Positions 1 through 15,200 of a stretch of 64,000 nt of DNA are shown here, in pieces; position 1 is the first letter of the stretch, and every line of letters starts with the position of its first letter. Source of the DNA: Adineta vaga (lineage: Eukaryota > Rotifera). A program made the translations under genes and the position numbers. The DNA lies in assembly GCA_021613535.1 (NCBI GenBank), contig CP075496.1:12028001-12092000 (forward strand). The letters are read 5' to 3'. The notes under the pieces are model-generated. The model had not been told where the DNA came from. It saw nothing but the letters and a program-made list of their open reading frames with translations, and did no database searches.

Positions 1-207
1 TTTTGTTTTCCTTTTTATAATCAACAAAATAAATAAAGGATATAGTTTAAATAACGAATAACAAAGCTTTAAACAATCGAAAACAAAAGGACAGAGAGAA
101 AGAGAGAGAGAGACAGACAGAAAGAGAGAAAACACCAATTACATAGTCACACACGGAGATAAAAACAAACGAACAAAATTTCTTTTTTTTCGGCAAGAAC
201 ATAATGT
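1..207. other. 3' flank of giant coiled-coil gene
   Basis: Non-coding stretch at the window edge. It has a purine-rich GA tract at about 95-130. The complement of 207-212 reads AATAAA and overlaps the TAA stop of the minus-strand coiled-coil gene, so the poly(A) signal may begin inside the stop codon. No other gene is visible. Confidence 0.5.
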
Positions 208-3200
208 TTATTTCACTGTTGTTCTTACGATAACATCGTCTAATAAATCATCTAAGCATAATCGAATATCACTTTCAGTCAAATCAGCAGTCGATGGACA
301 TGAACATCTACTCATTGGTTCTATAAGTGAAGATTCAAGAAACAAGTCAGGATCTTGACAGGCTTCTTGTAAGTTTTGTATATCATGTGTAACTTCCCTA
401 AAACAAATAAACATTTTAATAATGAAATTCTATCGAAATTATCCTTTACCATTGACTATCACATGATGAACATTCAAAACCGACTTTATATTTCCATTTT
501 GATGAACGACGAGCATGATTTTCAATGAGATTATGATGTAAATCTTTCATTTGATTTTCTAATAAACCAAGACAATCACGGATTGCACCGAGTGAACTAA
601 TATACGAACGAATATAAATTGAAGAAGAACTCAATTTTGTATATTTCACTTACTTTGTTACTTTTTCTTCTGCTTCTGTATCCGTGATTAATCGTTGTAT
701 TTCATCGATATCAATTATTGAATTCTATCAGAACAGAATCGATTAATTTTATGCAAAAAAAAAGTCAAATAAATTCCTTACTTGTTTGAATAAATGTTGA
801 TTATCAATTAATGGTCGAATCATTTTACAGAATTTACCCAATCGTGTTTCCAATTCTTTTCGTTTTTCTTGACTTTGTTGATCCAATTGTTCATAACGTT
901 GAACATTATCAAGTGAAAACTAAAAAGAAAATCAATGCATACTGTTTTCTCTTAACAATTCAATAAAAGAATTTAAAAATAAAAAAGAACAAGACAAGTT
1001 AATATGCAAAACGTGCAGATAGGCATTTTAAAAAACAAACAAACAAATAGATCATATTTTATTATATGTTAGGTTTTTTGTTCAATTTTACTAAAATCAA
1101 TCATATTAAAAACAGCATACAAGAAAGAAACACATAAATATATCACCGAATCAAACGAAGAATAGTTTAGATTTAGCTAATTGTCATAATGAAAATATAA
1201 ATAAAAAGAATAAGAGAGAGAGAGAGAGCCGTGAGTTTGTCTATTGTTCAAGCAATGTACGTGCATGAAGATTTTCATAAACATCCCATGTAAAGCACGG
1301 AATTGATGATATGTTAGTAAAATGTAGTAGTAGAGGAAGAAGAAGAAGAAGAAGAAGCATGATCATTGCAACTGTCCATTGAGCCTACCTGATTGGCTTT
1401 GATTGCTTCTTGTAATTCAAGTTGATGAGCTTTAGTTGTATAATCAAGTTTTTCTTTTAATGCATTTAATTCACGTTCCTTCAATTCAAGTAATTCACGA
1501 AGATTCTATAAAGAAAAAGATATTATTCATCTTTTTCTTCGAGAGAAAGCATTTCTTTTACATTAGTTGAACTATTATCTGTTCGGTTAGTCTCACGTTT
1601 GAGATCAACTATTTCACGTTCCAATTGTTGTATTCTCACTTGATCACATTGAAGATCTGCTTTAAGACGATCAACTTCCAAACGATATTGTGTTTCACTT
1701 ATACGTAATCTGAATAAGAAATTAACAGATATTTACTCCTTATTTCATCATCTCAATTTCATTACCTGTCTGTTTCAGCTTTAAGTATTGTGAACTCTTG
1801 ATTTTTAACATTCATTTCATGTTGAATATGTTTAAATTGAATTGTATATGTTTCTAATTGTTTCTTCAATTTTTGATTTTGTATACGAATACTCTTTAAC
1901 TAAATAAAATCACAACGACACATTTCTGTGCGAATAATATTCTTTAAATCAATCGAAATATCTTACTTTTCGTTCAGTATCCATCAATCTTTGTTTTATA
2001 TAGGGATCATTACTATCTATGATAAACGATGATGGTTCACTACCATCAAATGTTCTCTCTGCAACTTCATAAGTTAACCATTTTAATGTTAAATAACAAA
2101 TGTCTGTATCAGAAGATGCATTTTCATCAGTTGTTTTTACGGAAGAATAAGATAATAATGATAGATGTTGATTTTCTTGTTTAAGTCGTTCATTTTCTTG
2201 TGTATAATCATGTGTTAAACGTTCAAATTTTAATATAATTTCTTTGAGTTTTTTATTTTCGACTTGAATTTGTTTAACAAATTGTTTCAATTGTTCACTT
2301 TCTTTTGACCAAGCTAACATTTCTTGTTCAAATACTCGACGTGAAATACGTTGATCCGAAGGTGTTGATCTATTTCATTAAAACAAAAAAGAAATGCATG
2401 CATCTTTTTTTTGGGGGAAATCTATTTACGGTTGTTGCTCATTTTCTGTTTGAATTTCTACATGTTGTTTCAATGGTTGATGAGCTAATTGTTTGATTTG
2501 TTCCATAAGAGAAACTCGTTCACGAAGTAGAACATCAATTTGACATTGACAATCACTTAATCGAGTTTCAATCAAACTACTAATAAAAGAAAAATAAATG
2601 AATTGATTATTGTTTGTTTTGTATTTGAGAAAGAAGGAAAAAGAAAAAAGAAATATACTTTTCATTATTAAAATCAGTTTGTGATTCGATTTCATTTGAT
2701 GATTTAGTTGTAAATTGCTCTCTAGCTACGTTTTGTTCTTCAATTAAACGATCAATTTCTCGTTGATAAGTCAATCCATTCTCATAAAGTCGTTCTCTTA
2801 ATCCATCGATTTCTTTCTGATGTTCTTCAATCATTGATAAACTAAACAACAAAATATTTCAATAATTACGAATAAATTCTGAAAATCTTGTACCTCAATG
2901 TTTGATTATGATTGATATTGGAATTCATATCTTCTGCAGTCATTGAACGAACATTTTCAGTATTTAGTTGACGTGTATCAAATGAACTAAAAAGACAACG
3001 AAACGAAGGAGTTCAACATTCTTTTCTTATCTAGCTTTTTCTTCTTATCGTTCACTCGTCATAAGTATAAATGATAATAAGGATTACATCATTCTATAAG
3101 TTACCTTTGCAAATCATTGATTTCTTTCTGGAAACTTTTTATAATAATTATAAGTTGATTCAAATCTTCGGCTATATCACCAGTTGATTGAGGAAAGAGA

Positions 3201-6200
3201 TGTGGATTTTCAGTCACAATTTGATGAAGATCATGTGCAATATGATGTATTAAACTATCAGTTGATGTCGGAGACATAGCAGATTGTTGAACGGCATGTT
3301 CATCTGTAGATAGTTGAATGATAGAATTTTGATCATCCCAATCATTTCCTGATGGTTCTTCTGATAGTGATGAAGCGATATTTCTTAGAGCACCAAATAA
3401 ACGACTAGTCACTGATGCTGGTCGATGTTCTGATGCATCGGATACGTCTTGAACAGATGGTGGTCTATCCAGAAGTAATTCACATTGAACTTCAACATCA
3501 TGAAAGTGAACTCGTTCATCAGCACAATGAATAGATTCTGTAGACCAATCATTCCAATGTTCTTCATTAGATGTTTGTTTTGAATGAATCTCTTGTGTAC
3601 GTTCACTATATTCCGATTGAGTCTTACGAGCAATGACTGTTGGAGATGAAACTGATTCTTGAGGTGTTATTTGACGATCATTTTCAGCCTGTTGTCGATA
3701 AAGTTCAAATGAATTTTCTAATTGTTGAACAACATGCTGTAAATGTTCTTCGGACTCATGAAGTTCAGTTTGTAATAAACCAATTTGTGTTGCTTGACTT
3801 TCGACGGTATGAATTAAATGATCAAGACGTTCATTTGTTTCCTCACCGATATTAATAAAAAGATCAGGTCGTTCAAGAGCAATTCGTTGAATTTTTTCTT
3901 TTATTGTTTGTAGAGCACGTTTTAATTTATTGTTTAGTTTAACAAGTTTCTCATTTTGATGATCACCGGTTTGTTTGTCATTATCAGTTGTTACAGGAGT
4001 TGATGAAGTATTCTTACGTTTCTCTTCTAAGAGAATTTCACGTTCACGAACAAGATTTTCAATTTGCTTCTCATAATTCATTAATTGTTGTTCTGTTTCT
4101 CGTCTGAAATAAATAATTGATTCATAATGAATCATATGTATCGAATATTTTTACCCTAATTTATCAAGTTCTGCTTGTAAATATATATTTGAATCTAATT
4201 GTGACAAGAGATTCATATATTTTTCACTAACATCTTGTCGTCTCTTGGTTTGTTGTTGAAGAACTTCTTTTCGTGTTGATGTACTATATGAATAGAACAT
4301 TCCATGTGAGTATGATAAGGCAAGTATACTTTGAACTTACTCAGTATTTGGATCGGTATAAATTTGTTGTTGTTTCAATGTAACTAATTCATTTTGCACT
4401 TTTACCATTTCAAGTTGGCTAAAATAATCATTTTTCAAAATATTTTTTCAGAATAATAGATAAAATTTTTACTTTTCTTCACATTGAACTTCATGTTGTT
4501 TAATTAATCCATCTCTTTCTTGCATAAGCGATTGTATTTGTTGTTCATAGATGGACAATGTTGATGCACATTCATCTAATGTTTTTCGAAATTCACGTTC
4601 AACATCAGTTAATCGATTGCGTATGAGAGTTCGTTCATCTTCATTCGCAGAAAGTTTCTCACGAAGATGATTGATTTGTTGTTGTTGTTGATGTTGCTGC
4701 TGGTGTTGTTCACTTTCGAAAACAGATGAACTACAATATTGAAATGATCACGAGATAATATTAATGATAGAATGAAATCATTTTTCAAACCTAATATATG
4801 TTGAAATTTCAGATGGAGAAGTATCGGTCATTTGCTCTTCTATTTTATCCGATGGATGATTAGTTGCAATTTGATGTTGAAATACTTCCAATGCACTAGC
4901 AGATAAAGAACACATGTTTTTTTTAAGATCGACTCGTTTTTGTTTTTTGCAATGTCTTTCATACTTTTGTAATTCTCGTATTTCATCACGAAATTGTTCT
5001 TGTGATTGATCAAGTTCCAGTTGTAATGAATTAATCTGTGATGTTTGATGATCAACAAAGGAAATCAAATGATCAAGACGATCATTCGTATCTTCACCAA
5101 TATTTGCAAATAATTCAGGTTTTTCAATTGCTACACGATGAACTTTATCTTTGATTGTTTGTAAAGCACGTTTCAATTTATGATTGACTTTTGAAAGTTT
5201 CTCATGATGTTGATCATTGGATCGTTTCTCATCATCGATTTGTGCTAATAAAATAGCATTCTTTTCGGCTTCATCTACAAGAATTGAACGTTCCTGAAGG
5301 AGATTTTCAATTTGACTTTGATAATCAGCTAATCGTTCGTCAGCTTCTTTCCTGTAATTGAAACAGAAGTTGATTAATAACTTCAATGAACAATTAATAC
5401 CAACTAATTACCTTTGTCTTTCAAATTCTTCACGTGATTCTATGAAGGCGGAAAGAGCCATGTAACGATCAGTAAGTTCTCGTAATTCCTTGGACTGTTG
5501 TTGAACAACATCTTCTAATGATTTTACACTGATAATAAAGAGAGAGAAAATGAATACACAAACGTTGTATTATTGATAAGTTACTTGGTATGAGAAGTAG
5601 AATCTTTACGGACTGTTGCTGGAGATTGTTTTAATTCGTCTTGTAAATGTGCAATCTCGTGTTGACTAAATAGAATATATTGAGAAAAGAAAACAATAGA
5701 AAAATCAATGAAAACTTTAGTTTTACCTTTCTGCTGCTCGAATTGCATGTAATTCAATAACTGCATTTCTTTCTTTTATCAGTGATTTTAATTGTTCTTC
5801 ATATTTAAAAATGGCTGATGTATGTTCATCAGATCTTGTTTTCAATTCGTGTTCAACTTCCGTCAAACGTTGACGGAGTTGATTTTGTTCATCTTCATTT
5901 GCTGTGAGTTTTTGTCGTAATCTTTTCATCTGTTTATGCTGATCTCTCGTAGGTGATGAACTAGAATAATTAATGATGTTTACATGAGATAGTTGTTTTT
6001 TTCGTCTACCTTGTAGTAGTTATATGGTCTATTGTTGGAGCTTCAAAAACGAGATGATCCGATACTATCGGTTCGTTAGAGTCTGCCTGATTTTGATATC
6101 TTTCCAATGAGCTATAGAATATACAGATAAAAGAAGCTTTGATCATAATTGTATGTCCTACTTTTGTAACTGTCGAATTCGTTCATCATAATGTTCTTCA

Positions 6201-9200
6201 GATTCAGTCAATTCTGCTTGTAACAAATCAAGCTTGTTGCTTGATGTTCGACTGTATAAAGTAAATGATCAAAACGTTCTGTGGTCTCTTCACCGATATT
6301 AACAAATAGATCAGGTCTTGCAATAACCAATCGACAGATTTTATCTTTGAATGCTTGCAATGCACGTTTGAGTTTGCTGTTTAATTTAACAAGTTTATCA
6401 TGTTGTTGATCGCCAGTTTGTTTTTCATTTTCAATCGGTAATGTGTTATTCTTTTGTTTTTCTTCTAACAGTTGTAAACGTTCACGAGTAAGAAATTCGA
6501 CCTGATCTTTATAGCTCGTTAATTGTTCTTCAATTTCTTTCCTATATCAACAAATAGATGTTGAGTATTTTTGTAAGAAATGATGCTCAAATAATTACTT
6601 TTGTTTTTCAAGATCGTTTTGTGTATCGACTTGAGATGAAAGGACAAAATATCGATCACTAAGATCTCGCAGTTCATCTGATTGTTGTCGGATTACTTCT
6701 TGTAATGATTTTATACTAAAATAACATCGGACAAAATTTTCACTATATTCTTCAAATGATGGATAACTCACTCTTCTTGTGATGAATCATTCATTTGAGT
6801 TGTATTGGAAGATTGTTTGAGTTTATTCAATTGTTCTTGTAATTGTTCTATCTCATGTAATCTAGATGAAACCAATTAATGAACTAGGAAAATAATATCT
6901 ATGAAGAAGCTGTTTCTTACTTTTCTGATAAGTGCAGTGCATGTTCTTCGACAACAGCATTTCTTTCTTTTACAAGTGATTCAAATTGTTCTTCATACAT
7001 ATGAATAGTTGATGCATGATTATCCGTTGATTTTTTCAGTTCAAGTTCAACTTCATTCAAACGTTCACGAAACAAACTTCGTTCATCTTCATTTGATGCA
7101 AGTTTTTGTTGAAGTTGATTGATTTGTTTTTGACAATCTTCGATTATTGATAAACTAAAATAAATTTCTCGATATATTAAATTACAAAGAGAATCTCTAT
7201 AACTTTTTATCATCGGATGTTGAAGTATGTGGTTGTGTTTGTGTTGAACGTTCATGATCAAGTTCATCTTGATTTGTTTTTAACAAACTACAAAAAAAAG
7301 TCAATCTGTTGCCAATCATGTTTTCTTTTATTTACCTTCGCAATTCATCGATCTCTCGTTGCGCTCGATCATATTCAGCTTGTAAATTATCAATATAAGT
7401 TGCTTGATTTCCAATAGTACTAATCAAACATTCAAGTCGTTCAATCGTATCATCATTTGTTTCGAAAAATAGATCGGGCCGTTCAACAACTGCTTGATAG
7501 ATTTTATCTTTAATTGTTTGTAAAGCACGTTTTAATTTCGTATTGACTTGTGTCACTTTATCGTAAGGTAATTCATCAGTTTGGGCTTCATTATCAATAG
7601 TATGGCTTGTTTGTGGCGTAGGAATATAGCCGAATACACGATCTGTGAAAGTGAGTGGTTCACGATCTTTAACTGTTACATTTTCTCTTTGCTGCTCTTG
7701 TTGTTGTTGTTGTTCGGGAGCAATAGCAGTTTGTGTAGAGTTATCGGATGAAGTTCGATGTTCTGACGATGCCCTATTTTATCGAAAGAAAGATGAAAGG
7801 TTTGTTCAAATGTAATTCACTAAACATACATATCAGAATTGGATTGTATTTCTTGAATATCATCTTCTAATTGTTTATTACGTTCAAGAAGACTATCACG
7901 TTGGGATGAAAGTGCTCGAATTAGATTTTCATATTCATTGATATCAACATTTCGTTCACTAAAATAAAATTCAAATAGAAATCATATTCAATTCTTTGAA
8001 AATAATCAAACCTGTGTTTCAATTTCATTTCTGTCTCTTCAAGTTTATTCAATAATTCTTCACGTTCATTTTGAAATTCTTCAATTTGTATTGCTTGATT
8101 TCCAATTGTAACAATCAAATGATCAAGACGTTCAATGGTATCTTCACTCACTTCCGAGAATAATTCTGGTTGTTCTTCAACTGCCTGATGTATTTTTTCT
8201 TTGATTGATTGTAAAGCACGTTTAAGTTTCGTATTTACTTGCATTAATTTCTCTTGTACTTGTTCATCTGTTTGTGTTTCAGCGTCCATGGTTGGTTTGA
8301 ATGCATGTTCACTTGTTACCGTAGTCATATTATCATCTTCGGATGCAATTTCAAACGTTGACATTTGACTATTCCAATCATTCTCTTCAGATTCGGCTAG
8401 ATCAGTCTGAATTGTACTATCAACTTCATGTTCCATGCCTGCTTGACCTGAACTATAGATTGTTGGTGATTGAAGTGAACAATGAATACCAATATCATGA
8501 GTTGATGAATCTAAAAGAAAGAATTCTTTATCTAAATATTTTTAAAAGATAATTACAATACCAGAATCGTTTTGGTGTAAACTACTCTGATGTTTTTGTG
8601 AATGTACACTGCTATCATGCTCCATTTGCGAAATAATAGTTTTTAATCTTTTGATTTCATCATCTTTAGATAATTTTTCTAAATTCGATTCATTTGTTGA
8701 TGGATGTCGAAGTGTATTTTCTTCTTCCCAATCGTTATTCCAAGATGAACTTTCAGTATGCGTTGGTCGATGTTCATCCGACAAATGACATTGAATCTCA
8801 ACATCATGTACTTCTTTCGCTGTTGTAGGTTCTAAATAAAATCATTTGTACATAAGGTACAAATTTCAATGAATTTTCTTACCATCATCTTGTAATTTTC
8901 GTTGATACATTTGTGAATTATATTCTTTTAGTAATTCATTTTCGTTAATAAGCTCATCATAATCTTGTTTTAATTGTTCATAATCATCAACGGAAACTTT
9001 CTCTTGAATTTCTGCTAATTGATGTAAATTTGTTTTTAATTTGTCATTTTCTTGATGTAAATTAAATAGATTAAATTCGAATTGTTTTTCACGTAGTGAA
9101 TACTGTTCAGCTAAATCAGCAACTGATTTTTTCGAATCGAATCGTTCAAGTTCACTTTGTTCAAGTAATTCATCATATTTATTTTGTAATTTATCATAGA

Positions 9201-12200
9201 TCTTCTTATTTGAATTCAATTCTTCACGACATTTTTCTTCTAATGAATGATATTTTTCCATGTGATCAAGTTTTTCATTATTAATTAATTCATATTCTTG
9301 TTTTAAAGCACGAATTAATGTTTCATTATAGAGATGTTTTGCATCATCAGTTAAATGTTGATTGTAAAGTAGATGAACAGTAAGTAGAGCAAGATGATTT
9401 AATTCAAGATCAGCATAGGATAATGTTGATAAGTTTTGTTTCGATAAAATCTGTTGACATTCTTTTGCAAGACGATCAGAAAAAGCGTCAGATGGAAGAG
9501 TAGAAAGTTCATCCATATAATCTCTCAAACGTTCATCATCATCCTCAACATTATAAAGATTTCTTTCTTCCGACTAAATAAAGACAAGTATTCAACAACT
9601 TTGTTAAAATTGAAAGAACTTACTTCAGCTAATATTTGTTCGAAAGATTCAGTTTGACTTGTTTGATCAATCATTTCGATACGATCAATTTGTGTTTGAT
9701 GATTAGCAAAGGTTAATCGATTCGTTTCTACAGCAATGTGAACATTTTCTGAGACGACAGTTGTTTGTGTTGCCATGTCTCTTCGTTGAGAAAATTTCTC
9801 TTGTTGTTCTTCAAAATGATTATGGATTTGATGAGCAACTTCGGTCAATGTGCTAGTTGGAGTAAGAGCAATCCAAGTTTGTAATTTACTGACGAATGAT
9901 TCGAGTTCATCTTGATTTGTTTGCGTTATTTCAACAAGTTGTGAATTAATCGAATCAAAATCAGCTCGAATCTGACACATTTCTTCGTTTTCGACAGGAA
10001 TGTTTAATGAATGATTCTCAGTCTAAACAACAAAAAGAATAATTTGAGAACAAACAGTCAAACAACAAAATTAACTTACCACTTCATCGATAGTACTCAA
10101 TTCTGCAACGGAATGATGACCCAAAACTATGGAACGATCATCTAGTTGATTATTTATTTCTTCCTTTTCTGAAGCAAGTTGTTTATTAGTTTTTTCAAGT
10201 TCGTCGTATTGACTTTTAAGTGTGGCTAATTCTTGATTTAGATCAGTATTACTCTCTGACATAGATCGTTCATCTGATTGTGTACCAACTGTTTCTTCTA
10301 GAAATCAAATCGAATAAAATGAATAACAAAAGAAGAATCAATAATCGAAATTCAGTTACCTGATCGGAATATATCACTAGCCTCTTCTAATTCAGTATAC
10401 TTTTTATTGAATTCATCACGTTCTTTTAGAATAGAATCAATAATTACTTGTGCCATCTCGTCCAATGATTTATTCTCATCTATCGGTACATAATCAACAA
10501 GTTTTACTCGAAAACTATCTATTTGATTTTGTTGATATGATTGCCATGCACGATTTGCTTCTTCAAGTTGAGCACATTGACTAGCCAACAATTGAAAACT
10601 TTCTCTTAGTTCACGAAGCTCTTCTGATTCTCTGTCATTACCAATACCATTACGTTCAGTTGACATCTAAATAAGAGAAATGACTTATAGTTCACCCTCA
10701 ATCGACAAACAAACCTGTGAGAATGGTTGTTTCATTGATTCTGATGAACCTGTTTCTATAACAATAATGCAACGTGTATTTCATCGTCTTTGTCTAAACA
10801 ATCAGTAATCTTACCCATCGATTGCTTTTCAGCATCGAGTTGATCATATGCTTCTTTCATTGCTAATAACTCGCGATTCAGTTCATCCACTGTGTTCACA
10901 TATGATTCACGGATCGTTTCAACATTTCTACTATTTTCTATATTTAAAACAAATGAGAGACAGATGACATATTGCGTAGTGGTGCTAGTCGAAGAATTAC
11001 CTGATCGAAGTTCTTCGTTCGTTCTTTCGAGTTGTGCATATCTATGATGAAAGTCTTCTGTTTGTTTTCTGAGTTGTTCGACTATCTGTTGAATAAGGTC
11101 ATCAAGTGAACTACTGGAATCAGTAGATAGATATGAAGCAAGTTGATTTCGAAGATTATCGATTTGTATCTGTTGGGATTGTTTTGTTTGTTCGAGTTCA
11201 TCAGTGAGTGAAGCAATTGTTGTTTGCGCATCTTCGGATACTGCAGAATCTAGAAGAAGGAGATATACACTGAATATAGTAAATCTCAAGTAAAATAGCT
11301 TACCATGCATTTGCTGAGTTCTATCTCTGAGACTATGAAGTTCTTCGTTCAACGTATTGATAGTATTCACATATGCTTCTTTCATGTTCTCTAAATTAGT
11401 TCTTGATTCTATACAAAACAAAGTTTACAAACACATCATTGCAAAATCAGAAATACTTGATCGAATACCTGTATGAAGAGTATCATTTTGTTGTTGAAGT
11501 TCATGATATCGTTGATTGAAATCATCTCTTTCTTTGCCAACATATCCAATGATTTGTTGTGCAGCTTGATCTAGAGATGAAGTTTCGTCGATGGGTAGAA
11601 TATCGTGCATGAGATTGGCAAATGTTTGAAATTGAGCTTGATGATATTGTTGCCATGCTCGATTGGCTTCATCAAGTTGTGCGCATCGTGATGTGAGAAG
11701 ATCAAGATCATCACGTAGTTGCTGAAGTTCATGTTGAGAAACAGGAGAAGGTGCAGCTTGATTCAATGACACATTATGAACTTGTGCCTGGAACGAGTAG
11801 AAGTTTACAATGCGCAAAAAGTTAGAGAAAAAAATACAAACTTCTCGAATATTTCTATCGTAGGATCGTCGTTGTTGCATTCGTTTTTCACTTTCTGTCG
11901 ATCCAGGACGTTCTAAATTTCAAGAAAACATTCGCAGTTAAATGTAATACATCGAAAATATAGAATTACCTAGTTGTTGTTTTTGTAATTGAATTTCATC
12001 TTTCAATAGATCGTTGTGTCGCATAAGATTATCTCGTTGATCATTCAATTGACTGAAATAACTCATGATGTGTTGACCAATAAAATCTAACGAAGTATTT
12101 TCCATCGATTGCAATGATGGAATTTGTTCTTGTAATTTTTGTTTCAATGTTTCAATTTGGTCAAATTGATATTTTTGCCAAGCACGATTTGCTTCTTCTA

Positions 12201-15200
12201 ATGTTGCACAATGTGCTGAAGAAGCTAATAAATCAGCTCGTAATTGACGTATTTCTTGATCACGATCATGATCAATATTATGAATACCAACATTCTACAA
12301 TATATAAAACAAGATGTCAAAATTTCCTATACAAAATTAAACTACAAACTTCTCTCGGTGATTCAATACGTTGAACGAATGGACTAACTGCTATTTGATT
12401 TACTCGTTGTTCCATATCGTTTATTTTCATTTGTAATTGTTGATTTTCTAACATCAGAGAATCATTATGTTGTTGTAAATGAGATAATTGTTCTGGATTA
12501 GTATTCGATAAATGAAAATTATTGATTTGTTGTAACTGTTCTTCAACTTGTTTCTCAAGTTGTTCTTTCGATAATAATAATTGAGCATTATTAGCACGAT
12601 AATCTTCGCATTGTTTATAAACATCGACTAGTTTTTGATTTAATTGATCGACATGTTCATTGTGTTTCTGCATAGTATCAGCTGTTGTACTTGAATCTAA
12701 ATCAAAATTAAGATATTCGAGTGAGTTTACCGAAGAAAAAAAAACATCTGAAATTTAAAGTTTGTGATAGATACCTAATTGACTCTCGGTTTTTACATCG
12801 TCTATAACGTTAATGATTGTTTGTGCTATTTGTTCCAAGTCGGAATCGCTTTCCAATGGAATAAAGTCTTGTAGTTTATTGCGAAACATATCGAGTTGAT
12901 TTTGATGATATTGTAACCAAGCATGATTAGCTTCATCTAATTGCGAACATCGAGCTGTAACAACTGATAAATTCGTGCGTAATTGTTGTATTTCTTCTTC
13001 TAGATCAGTAGAAGTTGTTGATTGAACCGGAGTAATGTGATGTATTTGTGCCTGAAGAAAATCAGAAAAATACAATACTAAAAATGAACTGGATATTGAA
13101 CTAACTTCTGAAATCGGTGTATGACGAACTTGTCTTGACATATCCGAAGGACTCGATGATCGTTCTCGATCAGTTAAACTTTGAGTACTACTAATAAGTA
13201 AATCATTCTTTCGTTGATATTCTTCGTTTTGTTGTTTAATGTGTTCATTTTCATCCGTTAGATTTTGTAAACGATTATTTAATGATTCGATGAAATGTTG
13301 ATTATCTTTTAATTGTTTTTTAAGAGAATCAAAGTTATTAACAATTGACTCTAAAATATTCAAAGAAAATTCATCCATAGATTTTTTCGAATAAAATTTT
13401 TTTTACCTGTTTGACTATTGTCAGTAAATTGACTTATTTGTTCAAATTCATCGACGATAATTTGAATTATTTCATCGAATGTTGAATTATCATTAAAACT
13501 AATATAATCTTTCAATTTATTTTTGACGACATCAATTTGTTGATTATAAAATAATTGCCAAGCACGATTAGCACTATCTAATTCTCCACATTGATTTTGT
13601 AATAAAACTAAATCTTCTTTCATTTTAATATCTGAAAAGAAAAAAAAATGATTTCACAATAATAGAAATATGAAATCGAATGTTGAGAGGAATTTTCTTA
13701 CCTTCCATTTGACTTTCTTCTCGTAATTGTACATAACGATGATTTAGTTCACGCTCATTTTCTTTACTAGAATCAAGTTCTTTAGTTAATTGATTTACAT
13801 GTGCAATAATTTCTTGAATAGTATCTTCAAGAGATGTTTTATTGGAAAATGGTAAAAGATTTTTAAGTAATTCAAGTTGTTTCTGTTCAAATTGTTGCCA
13901 TGAACGAATAGTTTCATCCAATTGATTCGTGAGAGAAGTTAGATTTTCACGAAGTTCAGACTAAAACAAAATCATATTTTAATTAATCTTTAAATAAGCT
14001 ACAAACCATTTCAGCTTGTTGTTGTTGTTGTTGAGCAGCATCGACATTTTCAGAATCTAAAAAGTGCACATATGTGAAAAGTAAAATCGGATATAAAATA
14101 GAAATATTTTTACCAGCAGTTTGAGTATTTTGATGTTGATTATTAGCTGCAGTTTGCTTTTCTAATTGATGAAGTAACGTTTCTTTTTCATGAAGTAATT
14201 TTTGATATTGTTCTTGTATAGCATTTAATTCCATGTTCTCTTTGATAGATTCTAAATTCAATCGATAGAAATCGTAAGTAATAAGAAAATGATCTACCTG
14301 ATTGAAGATCAGTATTTGTTTTTTCAAAAATTAGATATTGTTTATTGTAATCATTTCGTTCTTTAGTTATTTGATCAACAATTTGTTGTGCGATATCATC
14401 ATATGAAGCATCGTTGTCAATATGTATACAATCCTGTACTTTTACACGGAAATCAGTAAGTTGACTTTGATGATATTCTTGCCAAGCACGATTGGCTTCA
14501 TTCAATAAGGCATATTGTGAGGTAAGATCTTCAAACTTTTTTCGTAATTCTCGAAATTCATCTGATTCTTGTTCGACGTCTGCCGTAGTTGAATGAATTG
14601 GAACCTAAAACAAAAATAAGAGATAAGTATTAAATCTCAGTGCAGAAGAATGCAACAAACATTGTAGAGTGCATTGCTTGGTGGCGATTCTACAATGAAA
14701 ACAAAATATTAGGAGACATAAAATGGTAACAGAAGTATAACATAAATTACTTCTTAAAAGCTTATTTTGTTCTTGACTGAAATCAATAGATTGCTTTTGT
14801 AATTGTTGATTTAAATCTTCTTTTTCAATAGTTAGTTGTTTGCACTGTTCTTTGATACTGAGTAATTCTTTATTCAACTCATCAACAGTATTAACGTAAG
14901 ATTGTTTGATTGTTTCGAGATTAGTTGCTGATTCTATGCAAATATAAAGTATGACATTCATGATATTAGGAAGTCTTATAACACACCTGATCGAACTTCA
15001 TTATTTGCTTGTTCTACTTCAGCGTATCTAAAACTAGAATCCGCACGTTCTTTTAGAATAAAATCAGAAATTGTTTGTGCCATTTGCTCAAACGATCCAT
15101 TCTCATCAATCGGTACATAATCAACAAGTTTCGCTCGAAAACTATCTATTTGATTTTGTTGATATGATTGCCATGCACGATTTGCCTCTTCAAGTTGAAC

